Below, in pieces: positions 7,466 to 13,360 of a stretch of 13,360 bases of DNA. The notes beneath the pieces are model-generated. The model worked only from the letters and a program-made list of their open reading frames with translations, had not been told where the DNA came from and ran no database searches. The DNA lies in NCBI GenBank assembly GCA_035646975.1, contig DASROJ010000136.1, positions 1-13,360 of the forward strand. The letters are read 5' to 3'. A program made the position numbers and the translations under genes. The stretch comes from DASROJ01 sp035646975 (GTDB taxonomy: Bacteria; Acidobacteriota; Polarisedimenticolia; JACPZX01; DASXTC01). Each line of letters opens with the position of its first letter. Positions within the stretch are counted from its first letter, which is position 1.

Positions 7466-7481
7466 CCACAATATATTGCGC
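7466..7481 (+). promoter_or_regulatory. NrdR box 2 upstream of nrdJ
   Basis: The 16-mer ccacaatatattgcgc contains the perfect 10-bp palindrome CAATATATTG (7469-7478), which matches every core position of the NrdR box (CwAtATaTwG). NrdR is a zinc-finger/ATP-cone repressor of ribonucleotide reductase genes, and the next gene is a ribonucleotide reductase. The TATATT at 7472-7477 inside the box could also serve as a -10, with a weak -35 (TGTCCA, 7448-7453) 18 bp upstream, so that bound NrdR would cover the promoter. The nrdR gene itself is not in the window. Confidence 0.7.
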
Positions 7482-7499
7482 TTTTGGTCGCCTTCTGCC

Positions 7500-7529
7500 T
7501 TGACACCCAGGCGAAAGCTGAATTACGTT
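7500..7529 (+). promoter_or_regulatory. Alternative nrdJ promoter (perfect -35, weak -10)
   Basis: TTGACA at 7500-7505 is a perfect -35 hexamer. Eighteen bases later TACGTT (7524-7529) is a poor -10. Transcription would start near 7536, giving a very short leader with the ribosome site AGAGGAA (7547-7553), seven bases before the nrdJ ATG. The other candidate promoter overlaps the NrdR box just upstream, and sequence alone does not decide between them. Confidence 0.35.
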
Positions 7530-7559
7530 TGATTCGGCTCACGCAAAGAGGAACAGGCC

Positions 7560-9674
7560 ATGTCCAATCCCACGACCAGGTCCCCCGCCCCGCCTCTCGA
7601 ATTCCGCCCCGGGCAGTTGACGGCGCACGCCCTGCGCGTCCTGGAAAAGAGATATCTGGCGCGGGACGTCGAGGGTCGGACGATCGAGACCCCCGACGAG
7701 ATGTTCCTGCGGGTGGCCAGGAATGTCGCGCGGCCCGACGGCTCGCTCCCCTTCGAGGGCCGCACCGACCCCGAGGCCACCGCCACCGCGTTCTACGGCA
7801 TGATGTCCCGCCTCGAGTTCCTCCCCAACTCCCCCACGTTGATGAACGCGGGACGCGACTCGCAGCAGCTCTGCGCTTGCTTCGTCCTTCCGATCGACGA
7901 TTCGATGGAAGGAATCTTCGAGAGTCTCAAGCAGGCCGCGATCATCCACAAGACCGGCGGCGGCACCGGGTTCAACTTCTCCCACCTGAGACCTCGAAAC
8001 AGCCGGGTGCGCAGCACGTCGGGAGTGGCCAGCGGCCCGGTGTCGTTCATGAAAGTCTTCAACGCCGCCACCGAGGCGATCAAGCAGGGCGGCACGCGAC
8101 GCGGCGCCAACATGGGAATCCTTCGCGTCGACCACCCGGACATTCTCGAGTTCATCGACTGCAAGAAAGACGGCCTGGAGATCGTCAACTTCAACATCTC
8201 GGTGGCGCTGACCGACGCGTTCATGCAGGCGCTCACCGCCGCCGGCGACCGCGACGAATACGACCTGATCGACCCCCGGGACGGCTCCTTCGCGGGCCGC
8301 CTGCGCGCCCGGGAGGTGTTCGACCGCATCGTCGATAACGCATGGCTGTGCGGCGACCCGGGCGTCATCTTCATCGATCGAATCAATCAGACGAATCCGA
8401 CGCTGCACACCGCGCCGATCGAGGCCACCAATCCGTGCGGCGAGCAGCCGCTGTCCAACAACGAGGCCTGCACGCTGGGCTCGGTGAACCTGGGCGTCAT
8501 GCTCAACGCGGCCGGCGACGCCATCGACTACGACAAGCTCGCGGCGACGGTCCGGCAGGGCGTGCACTTTCTCGACAACGTGATCGAGGCGACCCGGTAT
8601 CCCGTCGCGGAGATAGAGCGGATCACCAGGGCGAACCGGCGAATCGGACTGGGGGTGATGGGCTGGGCCGACCTGCTGATCGCCCTGGGGATACCGTACG
8701 ATTCCGACGAGGCGGTGCAGCTCGCCGACCGGGTGATGTCGTTCGTGCGCCGCGAGGCCCGCAAGACCAGCGCGGGACTTGCGCAGGACCGGGGCGCCTT
8801 CCCCAATTTCACGGGAAGCCTTTACGACGTGCCGGACGGCGTGCCGCTGCGGAATGCCACCACGACGACCATCGCGCCCACCGGGACGATCAGCATCATC
8901 GCGGGAGCCTCCAGCGGGATCGAGCCGCTGTACGCCGTCGCCTTCTCGCGCGGCAATGTGCTGGATCTCGGCGAGGGAGAGCGGATGTACGAAGTCCATC
9001 CGCAATTCATGAAGCGCTCTCGCGAGCTGGGTATCCTCGACGACCGCCTGCTGGATCTTGTCGCGAGCGCGGGCTCGCTCCGACTGGTCGATGAACGGCT
9101 CGTGCCCGGGGATCTGAAACGCGTTTTCGTCACGGCCCACGACCTGTCGCCGGAATGGCATGTCAGGATGCAGGCGGCGTTCCAGAGGCATTGCGACAAT
9201 GGCGTCTCCAAGACGGTGAACCTTGCCACATCGGCAACGCCCGATGATGTCCGTCGCGTCTTTCTCTCGGCGTTCGACATGGGCTGCAAGGGAGTCACCG
9301 TCTACCGGGATCGGAGCAGGGCCAGGCAGGTTCTCCACAAGGGCGACGGCGCTTCCCACGTCAAGTCAGCCTTCGCTGACCTGTGCGTGACGATGCCATC
9401 CGAGGTCACCGGGGACGGCGCGACACTCGGCCGCCTGATGAGCCGTGCGGAGATTCGCTCGCTGAAGGCGCTGGGCGCGGCCCTGAACCGCCGCGCGCGC
9501 GGGATGGTCCCGGTCGCGGCGGAGAGCTTCTCCAAATCCACCGCGGCGCCGGCGCGACAGCCGGTTTCTGCGATCGCCGGCTCGAGCGAAACCTGTCCTG
9601 ACTGCGGGTCCACCATCCATCACGAGGCCGGCTGCCTCTCCTGCCATTTCTGCGGATATTCGCGATGCAATTGA
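7560..9674 (+). CDS. nrdJ: Adenosylcobalamin-dependent (class II) ribonucleoside-diphosphate reductase
   Basis: A 704-residue class II ribonucleotide reductase. It uses adenosylcobalamin instead of an oxygen-dependent radical subunit to make deoxyribonucleotides, so it works with or without oxygen. Visible landmarks are 'NSPTLMNAG' (90-98), 'QLCACFVLP' with redox Cys C107, a glycine-rich 'GGGTGFNFSHLRPR' stretch, the catalytic N291-C293-E295 in 'NPCGEQPL', the redox partner C304 eleven residues later, and 'APTGTISIIAGASSGIEP', which closes the barrel core. The C-terminus is a cysteine-rich knuckle, C679-C682...C692-C695-C698...C703, likely involved in re-reduction. No N-terminal ATP-cone is seen, so overall ATP/dATP activity control is probably absent. 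The stretch of about 600-678 between barrel and knuckle is divergent. ATG 7560 has ribosome site AGAGGAA. The gene stands alone behind NrdR-like boxes; no cobalamin riboswitch is evident in the leader. Confidence 0.95.
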   Translation: MSNPTTRSPAPPLEFRPGQLTAHALRVLEKRYLARDVEGRTIETPDEMFLRVARNVARPDGSLPFEGRTDPEATATAFYGMMSRLEFLPNSPTLMNAGRDSQQLCACFVLPIDDSMEGIFESLKQAAIIHKTGGGTGFNFSHLRPRNSRVRSTSGVASGPVSFMKVFNAATEAIKQGGTRRGANMGILRVDHPDILEFIDCKKDGLEIVNFNISVALTDAFMQALTAAGDRDEYDLIDPRDGSFAGRLRAREVFDRIVDNAWLCGDPGVIFIDRINQTNPTLHTAPIEATNPCGEQPLSNNEACTLGSVNLGVMLNAAGDAIDYDKLAATVRQGVHFLDNVIEATRYPVAEIERITRANRRIGLGVMGWADLLIALGIPYDSDEAVQLADRVMSFVRREARKTSAGLAQDRGAFPNFTGSLYDVPDGVPLRNATTTTIAPTGTISIIAGASSGIEPLYAVAFSRGNVLDLGEGERMYEVHPQFMKRSRELGILDDRLLDLVASAGSLRLVDERLVPGDLKRVFVTAHDLSPEWHVRMQAAFQRHCDNGVSKTVNLATSATPDDVRRVFLSAFDMGCKGVTVYRDRSRARQVLHKGDGASHVKSAFADLCVTMPSEVTGDGATLGRLMSRAEIRSLKALGAALNRRARGMVPVAAESFSKSTAAPARQPVSAIAGSSETCPDCGSTIHHEAGCLSCHFCGYSRCN

Positions 9675-9796
9675 GCAATCCCCGGGCTGTCCCTGCGTCC
9701 AACCCTCCTCGCACGCTCCTGACCTCGTCACGCGATTGCCACCGTCCCATCCCCCGCTTCGCGTTCACCTGCACCACCGGCCTTGCCCGGGTTCAG

Positions 9797-9836
9797 GCGG
9801 CTGGAGGAGGGAAACAGACCTCCCTCCTCCAGCCGC
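9797..9836 (+). terminator. Perfect 16-bp hairpin downstream of nrdJ
   Basis: The arm 9797-9812 (gcggctggaggaggga) pairs perfectly with 9821-9836 (tccctcctccagccgc) around an 8-base loop. It lies 122 bases after the nrdJ stop and 35 bases before the next gene. There is no T-tract after it, so it is a non-classical terminator or an RNA-stabilising hairpin. The rest of the 197-bp gap (9675-9871) holds nothing I can name. Confidence 0.5.
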
Positions 9837-9871
9837 GCCGGTTGCTCCTGCCGGGCCAGTCAGGCTGAGGC

Positions 9872-10303
9872 GTGGAACAGGCTGCGCCACCGGTCGGCCG
9901 GCTCTCACGCGATGCCGACTGCCCCGCGTGCCACCGAAGAATCGACGGCTCGCCCAGGGGGCTCGCCCCCACCTGCCCGCACTGCGGCGCCACCTTCCGG
10001 TCGCCGCTGGCCGCCGCGGCGCTTTCCGCCGCGCTGCCGGGGGCGGGACACTTCTATCTTCGACGCCGGGGACTGGCGCTGGCCGAGCTGGGCATCGGGC
10101 TGCTGCTCTTCTCATGCGCCATCGCGAGGCTGGCCGTGGTGTTCGTCGCCGTGATCCATGAGACAGCGACACCGTTCGATCTGCTTCGCACCTGCGTGCC
10201 CTGGGGAATCGTCCTGGCGTGCTACAGCCTGCTCGACGGCGTCTTCACCTGGGTTGTCTCGCGACATCGGGTGGTTCTTTCTCTGCCAGCGGAGCAGACC
10301 TGA
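9872..10303 (+). CDS. Zinc-ribbon membrane protein of unknown function
   Basis: A 143-residue protein whose function I do not recognise. The N-terminus carries a two-CxxC zinc ribbon (C17-C20 and C35-C38, the second as 'CPHCG'). This is followed by 'LPGAGHFYLRRRGLAL' (55-70), a motif like those in small TM2-type bacterial membrane proteins where PG.G.FY.G precedes a helix. Hydrophobic segments lie at about 45-60, 68-97 and 107-130. The GTG at 9872 is the only start before the first CxxC: an in-frame stop sits at 9866-9868. The GAGG before it is too close for a good ribosome site. Its stop overlaps the next start (tgATGa, 10301-10305), so it is probably co-translated with the S58 hydrolase. 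The first few residues are uncertain. Confidence 0.75.
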   Translation: MEQAAPPVGRLSRDADCPACHRRIDGSPRGLAPTCPHCGATFRSPLAAAALSAALPGAGHFYLRRRGLALAELGIGLLLFSCAIARLAVVFVAVIHETATPFDLLRTCVPWGIVLACYSLLDGVFTWVVSRHRVVLSLPAEQT

Positions 10304-11271
10304 TGACGTTGACGAGCCTCCGCGGGATCCTGGTCGGGCACGCCACGAACCGGGCGGCGGCCACCGGATGCACGGTGATCCTGTTCGAGCAGGGCGCGGT
10401 GGCCGGATACGATGTCGGCGGGGCCGCCACCGGAACCAGGGAGGTGGACGCCTGCTCCCCCGGGCATCTGGTCGAGAGGATTCATGGTCTCGTGCTGGCT
10501 GGCGGCAGCGCGTTCGGGCTGGAGGCCGCCAGCGGGGTGATGCGCCATCTCGAGCGGCGCAACGTGGGATTCGACACCGGCACGGCCCGCGTGCCGATCG
10601 TTCCTTCAGCGATTCTCTACGACCTGGGCATCGGCGATTCCCGCGTGAGGCCGGATGCCGCCATGGGCGCGCGGGCGGCGCGCGCCGCGTCGTCACGTCC
10701 GGTTCGCTCGGGCTGTGTCGGCGCCGGAACCGGCGCGACGGTGGGCAAACTGTTCGGCATCGGTCGGGCCGTCAAGAGCGGCGTCGGCAACGCGGCCCTG
10801 AAGATGCCGGCCTCCGCCGGGGGCTGCACCGTGGCGGCGCTGGCGGCGGTGAACGCCTTTGGTGATGTGCGCAGCCCCACAGGCGAGATCCTCGCCGGCG
10901 CGCGCCGGCCCGGTCTGGCGGCGGGATTCGCCGACACCGCGGCCTGCATGGAACGCGGAATCCTCAGGCCCGGTTCGCGCTCGACGAACACCACGCTCGT
11001 CGTGGTGGCCACCGACGCGCTGTTGAACCGAACCGACGCGTCGCGCGTTGCGGGAATCTGCCAGGATGGTCTGGCCCGTTGCGTCTCACCGGCCCATACC
11101 AGGTACGACGGCGACATCGTGTTCGTGGTTTCCGTCGGGTCCCGCCGCGTGGACGCAGATTGCCTCGCGGTGGCTGCGTGCCGGGCCGTGGGGATGGCCG
11201 TGATCGACGCGGTGGTTTCAGCCACGTCGCTGGCGGGTGTCCCCGCGCTGCGGGATCTCGACGTGGGGTGA
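10303..11271 (+). CDS. P1 (S58/DmpA-NylC type) family self-processing hydrolase
   Basis: A 322-residue member of peptidase family S58 (DmpA aminopeptidase, NylC oligomer hydrolase, BapA). Such Ntn-type enzymes are made as one chain and cut themselves to expose a Ser/Thr nucleophile at the new N-terminus of the small subunit. Family features seen are 'GILVGHATN' (8-16), 'GCTVILFEQGAV' (22-33), 'LAGGSAFGLEAASGVM' (65-80), 'VPIVPSAILYDLGIGD', 'GCVGAGTGATVGK' and 'TRYDGDIVF'. The cleavage point is predicted between N229 and T230 in 'STNTTLVVVATDA', making T230 the nucleophile, as in NylC. No signal peptide is seen, so it is cytoplasmic. Substrates in the family are short peptides with unusual residues or amide oligomers; the one here is unknown. 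The stop lies two bases from the stop of the convergent cytochrome gene. Confidence 0.9.
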   Translation: MTLTSLRGILVGHATNRAAATGCTVILFEQGAVAGYDVGGAATGTREVDACSPGHLVERIHGLVLAGGSAFGLEAASGVMRHLERRNVGFDTGTARVPIVPSAILYDLGIGDSRVRPDAAMGARAARAASSRPVRSGCVGAGTGATVGKLFGIGRAVKSGVGNAALKMPASAGGCTVAALAAVNAFGDVRSPTGEILAGARRPGLAAGFADTAACMERGILRPGSRSTNTTLVVVATDALLNRTDASRVAGICQDGLARCVSPAHTRYDGDIVFVVSVGSRRVDADCLAVAACRAVGMAVIDAVVSATSLAGVPALRDLDVG

Positions 11272-11273
11272 GC

Positions 11274-11777
11274 CTACTTGTGCTCTCCCGGGTCATGTTC
11301 GAGGTGCTGATTGGCGAAGGTGCGGACCTGTTCGGCGATCTCGGTGAACTGTTCGGCCGTGAGGTTTGGAAACGCCGGCATCACCTGGCCGTGCGTCTTG
11401 CAGGAGATACCTCCGCGGACGATCGCCTCGAGCTCCTCGTTGCTGCTGAGCCCGATGCCGGGGCAGGTCAGGTTCGCTGGCTGGTGATCGTGAAGGTCGC
11501 CCACGAATTCCCCGCGCTTTTCGTCGTACGCCGAGCTTCCGAATCCCTGCCCATCCACGCCATGGCATGAAGCGCAGAACTGCCTGTACCGCGAGGACAC
11601 CGGGGCGGGCGGGGCCGGAACGGCTCCCTTTTGAGTTTCGCCGCCATCGCCCGCAATGGAATGCCCCGCGTCGGAAGGAGGCCTGGTGACTGAAGCGAAA
11701 AGCATCACAATCGAGCAGGAACCGAAGATGACACAACTGAAGATGGAATGTTTGTAGCGGTTCGCGCGAATCCGCAT
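11274..11777 (-). CDS. Exported monohaem cytochrome c
   Basis: A 167-residue protein with a basic N-terminus and a hydrophobic stretch (about 11-30) that acts as a signal peptide or anchor. A Pro/Ala/Gly-rich linker (31-60) follows, then one class I cytochrome c domain. The haem site is C68-A-S-C71-H72 and the likely axial Met is M133 in 'QVMPAFPNLT'. Two further cysteines (C105, C126) flank the middle segment and could form a disulfide. It would carry electrons in the periplasm, possibly membrane-tethered; no oxidase or dehydrogenase partner is in the window. The ATG at 11777 has ribosome site GGAAGG upstream on the minus strand. The gene stands between a convergent hydrolase (2-bp gap) and the CPBP gene 125 bp upstream. 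A lipoprotein signal at C21 is possible but poor. Confidence 0.88.
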   Translation of the reverse strand: MRIRANRYKHSIFSCVIFGSCSIVMLFASVTRPPSDAGHSIAGDGGETQKGAVPAPPAPVSSRYRQFCASCHGVDGQGFGSSAYDEKRGEFVGDLHDHQPANLTCPGIGLSSNEELEAIVRGGISCKTHGQVMPAFPNLTAEQFTEIAEQVRTFANQHLEHDPGEHK

Positions 11778-11850
11778 GGAGACCTTCCCCGCACTCCGGT
11801 GGCGGGAGCGGCAGGAAGCGATCCGCGCGGCCGGTCGTGAAGCCGCGTGA

Positions 11851-11879
11851 AATATACGGCCGGCTCATGAACGCCGCAA
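11851..11879 (-). promoter_or_regulatory. Candidate promoter for the cytochrome c gene
   Basis: On the minus strand TTGCGG (11879-11874) and TATATT (11856-11851) are separated by exactly 17 bp. The -10 matches 5 of 6 bases and is the only AT-rich spot in the 125-bp gap; the -35 keeps only TTG. Transcription would start near 11845, about 68 bases before the cytochrome ATG. Confidence 0.4.
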
Positions 11880-11902
11880 CCGGCAAGACGCGCGAGGAAC
11901 AC

Positions 11903-12559
11903 TCAGAGACGGAAGTAGCCCGGGCCCACCCTCATCTTGTGGAGTGAAGAGGGATCGAAGGCAAACGCCACGGCCGTGCTGCCCACCGCGTGGCAAAGCG
12001 CCAGCACGAAGAGATTGGGATGCCTTCGGTAGAGGACGGCGAAGATGTACCCGGCCAGGAAGGTGACCGGGACGAGGATTGGGTTGGGAAGATGCAGGGC
12101 CGCGAAGATCCCCGCGACCGTCAGCTCGCGGCGAAGCTGGTTTTCGATCAGCGTACCGAGCCGCCGATGGATGAACCCCTGCAGGAGATACTGCTGCAGG
12201 AACCCCCAGGCCACGACGCGCAGGAAGCGTTCCGGCCCGAGCGCCTCCGCGGTGAGGGTCCCCCGGGCCAGCCCGTACGCGGAAAACAGCGCCACCAGGG
12301 GCAAGGTCGGCACGGCCGCATCTTTCAAGGCGGCGACCAGGTTGTCGATCCGCAGCCCGAGATCCTCGGGCGTCTCGCGGTGAATGATGTGCGACGTCAG
12401 AGTGATCCCGAGACCGGTGACATAGATCACCAGGGACGCATGCGGAAACGCCCCGGCCCAGATCCAGATGAAGGAAAAGACCAGCATCAGGAACGCCGAC
12501 AGCTCGAGCAGGGCCGCCTGGCGTGTGATGGTCGGAGGAGCGCCCGTGCCGGACATCAT
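11903..12559 (-). CDS. CPBP-family (Abi/CAAX-protease-like) membrane protein with altered first motif
   Basis: A 218-residue polytopic membrane protein with hydrophobic segments at about 16-36, 40-58, 82-98, 112-132, 146-177 and 182-202. The last part matches the CPBP intramembrane protease domain: FxxxH is present as F152-AAL-H156, and the third-motif His is H190 in 'LCHAVGS'. The first motif, normally EExxxR, reads Q122-Q123-YLL-Q127 in 'LQQYLLQGFIHRR', so both glutamates and the arginine are glutamine. Either it is a Q-type subfamily or it lacks protease activity. The start is uncertain: ATG 12559 overlaps the upstream kinase stop by one base and is preferred; ATG 12592 and 12610 would add up to 17 residues. 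The stop is 125 bp upstream of the cytochrome c start. Its role is unknown. Confidence 0.75.
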   Translation of the reverse strand: MMSGTGAPPTITRQAALLELSAFLMLVFSFIWIWAGAFPHASLVIYVTGLGITLTSHIIHRETPEDLGLRIDNLVAALKDAAVPTLPLVALFSAYGLARGTLTAEALGPERFLRVVAWGFLQQYLLQGFIHRRLGTLIENQLRRELTVAGIFAALHLPNPILVPVTFLAGYIFAVLYRRHPNLFVLALCHAVGSTAVAFAFDPSSLHKMRVGPGYFRL

Positions 12560-13360
12560 CAGCCCCGACCGACCGACGCGCGGGCCGCCCATCGAAGCAG
12601 GCTCCGCCATCGCCGGTTTCGTGCAACGGCGGTGGTTCGCATCGAGGCCGGTGCCGACACCTCGCGCCAGCGTCGGGGTCGTGCGGCTTCTGGCTCCGGC
12701 GAGGCCGCCTGCGCCACGCCGAGCAGGGTGGCTTCCGCGTTGCCCGATCTCGCCATCAGGACGGGCCGCCCGAGCAGCGCTGACTGGAACTCCACCAGGT
12801 ATTTCAACCGGGACAGTCCGCCCGATACGACCACTCCACCCGGCCGGCCGCCCGTGGCGTCGGAGGCCTGCTCCAGGATCTCGCTCACCAGGTGAGCGGT
12901 CGATTCGACGCACGCCCTGGTGATGTCCGCCACCAGCCCTTCTTCCGGCATGTTCCACAGGAAGCCCTGCATGCCGGTGGCCCCGGGTGCCAGGTGCATC
13001 GAGCCCAGTCCCCTGAAAGCCGGGAAGATCGACGCCGAGCCCGGAGACTTGCGGCAGAGGCGTTCGATGGCGCGCAGGTCGCCGGGGACTCCCAGCTCGC
13101 GGGACAGCCAGTCGAGCAGGGAGGAGGAGGCGTTGACGGTGCCCTCGAGCAGATAGCAGCGCCGCCGGCTTCGTGTCCAGGCAAGACTCGTCAGCAGGCC
13201 GGTTCGTCTGACGGCGGTGGCGAAGGTCGGAACCAGGACGAACGACCCGGTCCCGTAGTTGACCAGCGCCATCGGACGGCGCGAGGAGTTCGCTCCGCTT
13301 CCTGCATCGCCGGCGATGAAGCCCATGGCTCCCACGAGCGCTGCCTGCTGGTCTCCGAGC
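12559..13360 (-). CDS. Glycerol-kinase-like FGGY carbohydrate kinase, C-terminal part
   Basis: The gene enters from the right edge; 267 codons are visible and the N-terminal domain is missing. The first readable residues are L-GDQQAALVGAMG, the glycerol kinase motif whose Asp (codon 13353-13351) is the catalytic base in GlpK. Next come 'NYGTGSFVLV', 'GLLTSLAW' and 'YLLEGTVNASSSLLDWL', all typical of the FGGY C-terminal domain. 'FPAFRGLGSMHLAPGATG' is a divergent form of the PAFTGLGAPYWDP region, and 'VVVSGGLSRLKYLVEFQSALLG' is the ATP-binding GG stretch. The family normally phosphorylates glycerol or a related polyol/sugar with ATP. The divergence after the catalytic motif makes the substrate uncertain. 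After 'LLGVAQAAS' the usual C-terminal helices are replaced by about 45 Arg/Ala/Pro-rich residues. Its stop overlaps the CPBP start by one base. Confidence 0.8.
   Translation of the reverse strand, partial: LGDQQAALVGAMGFIAGDAGSGANSSRRPMALVNYGTGSFVLVPTFATAVRRTGLLTSLAWTRSRRRCYLLEGTVNASSSLLDWLSRELGVPGDLRAIERLCRKSPGSASIFPAFRGLGSMHLAPGATGMQGFLWNMPEEGLVADITRACVESTAHLVSEILEQASDATGGRPGGVVVSGGLSRLKYLVEFQSALLGRPVLMARSGNAEATLLGVAQAASPEPEAARPRRWREVSAPASMRTTAVARNRRWRSLLRWAARASVGRG

Noticed and set aside
7342..7559. Cobalamin riboswitch in the nrdJ leader
   Set aside because: Considered because nrdJ depends on B12, but I see no B12-box-like segment or room for the full fold alongside the promoter elements.
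7539..9359. Long 606-codon open frame on the minus strand opposite nrdJ
   Set aside because: It is a shadow of the GC-rich codon pattern of nrdJ; its translation is Arg/His/Gly-rich with no motif, while the plus strand encodes a complete known enzyme.
9736..10161. Plus-strand open frame of 141 codons overlapping the zinc-ribbon gene
   Set aside because: Arg/Pro/Ala-rich frame-shifted shadow; it spans the hairpin and lacks any domain, whereas the 9872 frame has a zinc ribbon and membrane helices.
11079..11570. Plus-strand open frame of 163 codons crossing the hydrolase/cytochrome junction
   Set aside because: It runs antisense to the cytochrome c gene and out of frame with the hydrolase; both real genes have clear motifs.
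12560..12958. Upstream in-frame extension of the CPBP gene
   Set aside because: It overlaps the conserved part of the kinase in another frame and its translation is Gly/Arg-rich without motifs; only starts at 12559-12610 are credible.

Overview
The window is ordinary-looking bacterial chromosome of high GC content with dense, tightly packed genes. The mix is a RimO end, an AdoCbl-dependent ribonucleotide reductase, a Sec-exported c-type cytochrome, a CPBP-type membrane protein and a heterodimeric ABC exporter. Together with GTG/TTG starts and 'TGTGCTAGCAT'-like promoter elements, this suggests a Gram-negative, high-GC lineage such as Acidobacteriota or a neighbouring delta-type phylum. The phylum is a guess from style and cannot be proved here. 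No phage, transposon, CRISPR array, tRNA or rRNA was seen.

Layout. 1-1598 (+): the 3' end of rimO, then pgpA (phosphatidylglycerophosphatase A) and ribF (riboflavin kinase/FAD synthetase), all overlapping. 1700-7341 (+): a five-gene run, tmk, holB, a TM1367-type cyclophilin-like protein and two ABC exporter half-transporters, with gaps of 13 bp or less or overlaps. The two ABC proteins form a textbook asymmetric pair: the first has a degenerate Walker B and switch residue, the second a degenerate signature motif. 7342-7559: a regulatory gap with a small hairpin, two NrdR-box-like sites whose centres are 32 bp apart, and promoter-like hexamers. 7560-9674 (+): nrdJ, the class II ribonucleotide reductase. 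9675-9871: a gap with a perfect 16-bp hairpin. 9872-11271 (+): a zinc-ribbon/membrane protein whose stop overlaps the start of an S58/P1-family (DmpA/NylC-like) self-processing hydrolase. 11274-13360 (-): a monohaem cytochrome c, a CPBP-family membrane protein with an unusual QQ..Q motif, and the C-terminal half of a glycerol-kinase-like FGGY kinase that runs off the right edge.

How the genes relate. tmk (dTDP synthesis), holB (clamp loader) and nrdJ (dNTP supply) put three DNA-synthesis functions within 8 kb. The NrdR-like boxes suggest dNTP-responsive repression of nrdJ. The ABC exporter follows the cyclophilin-like gene by translational overlap, but its substrate cannot be read from sequence. 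I did not find a clearly novel defence or mobile system. The items most worth checking are the NrdR box pair, the asymmetric ABC pair, the QQ-variant CPBP protein, and the coupled zinc-ribbon/S58 hydrolase pair.
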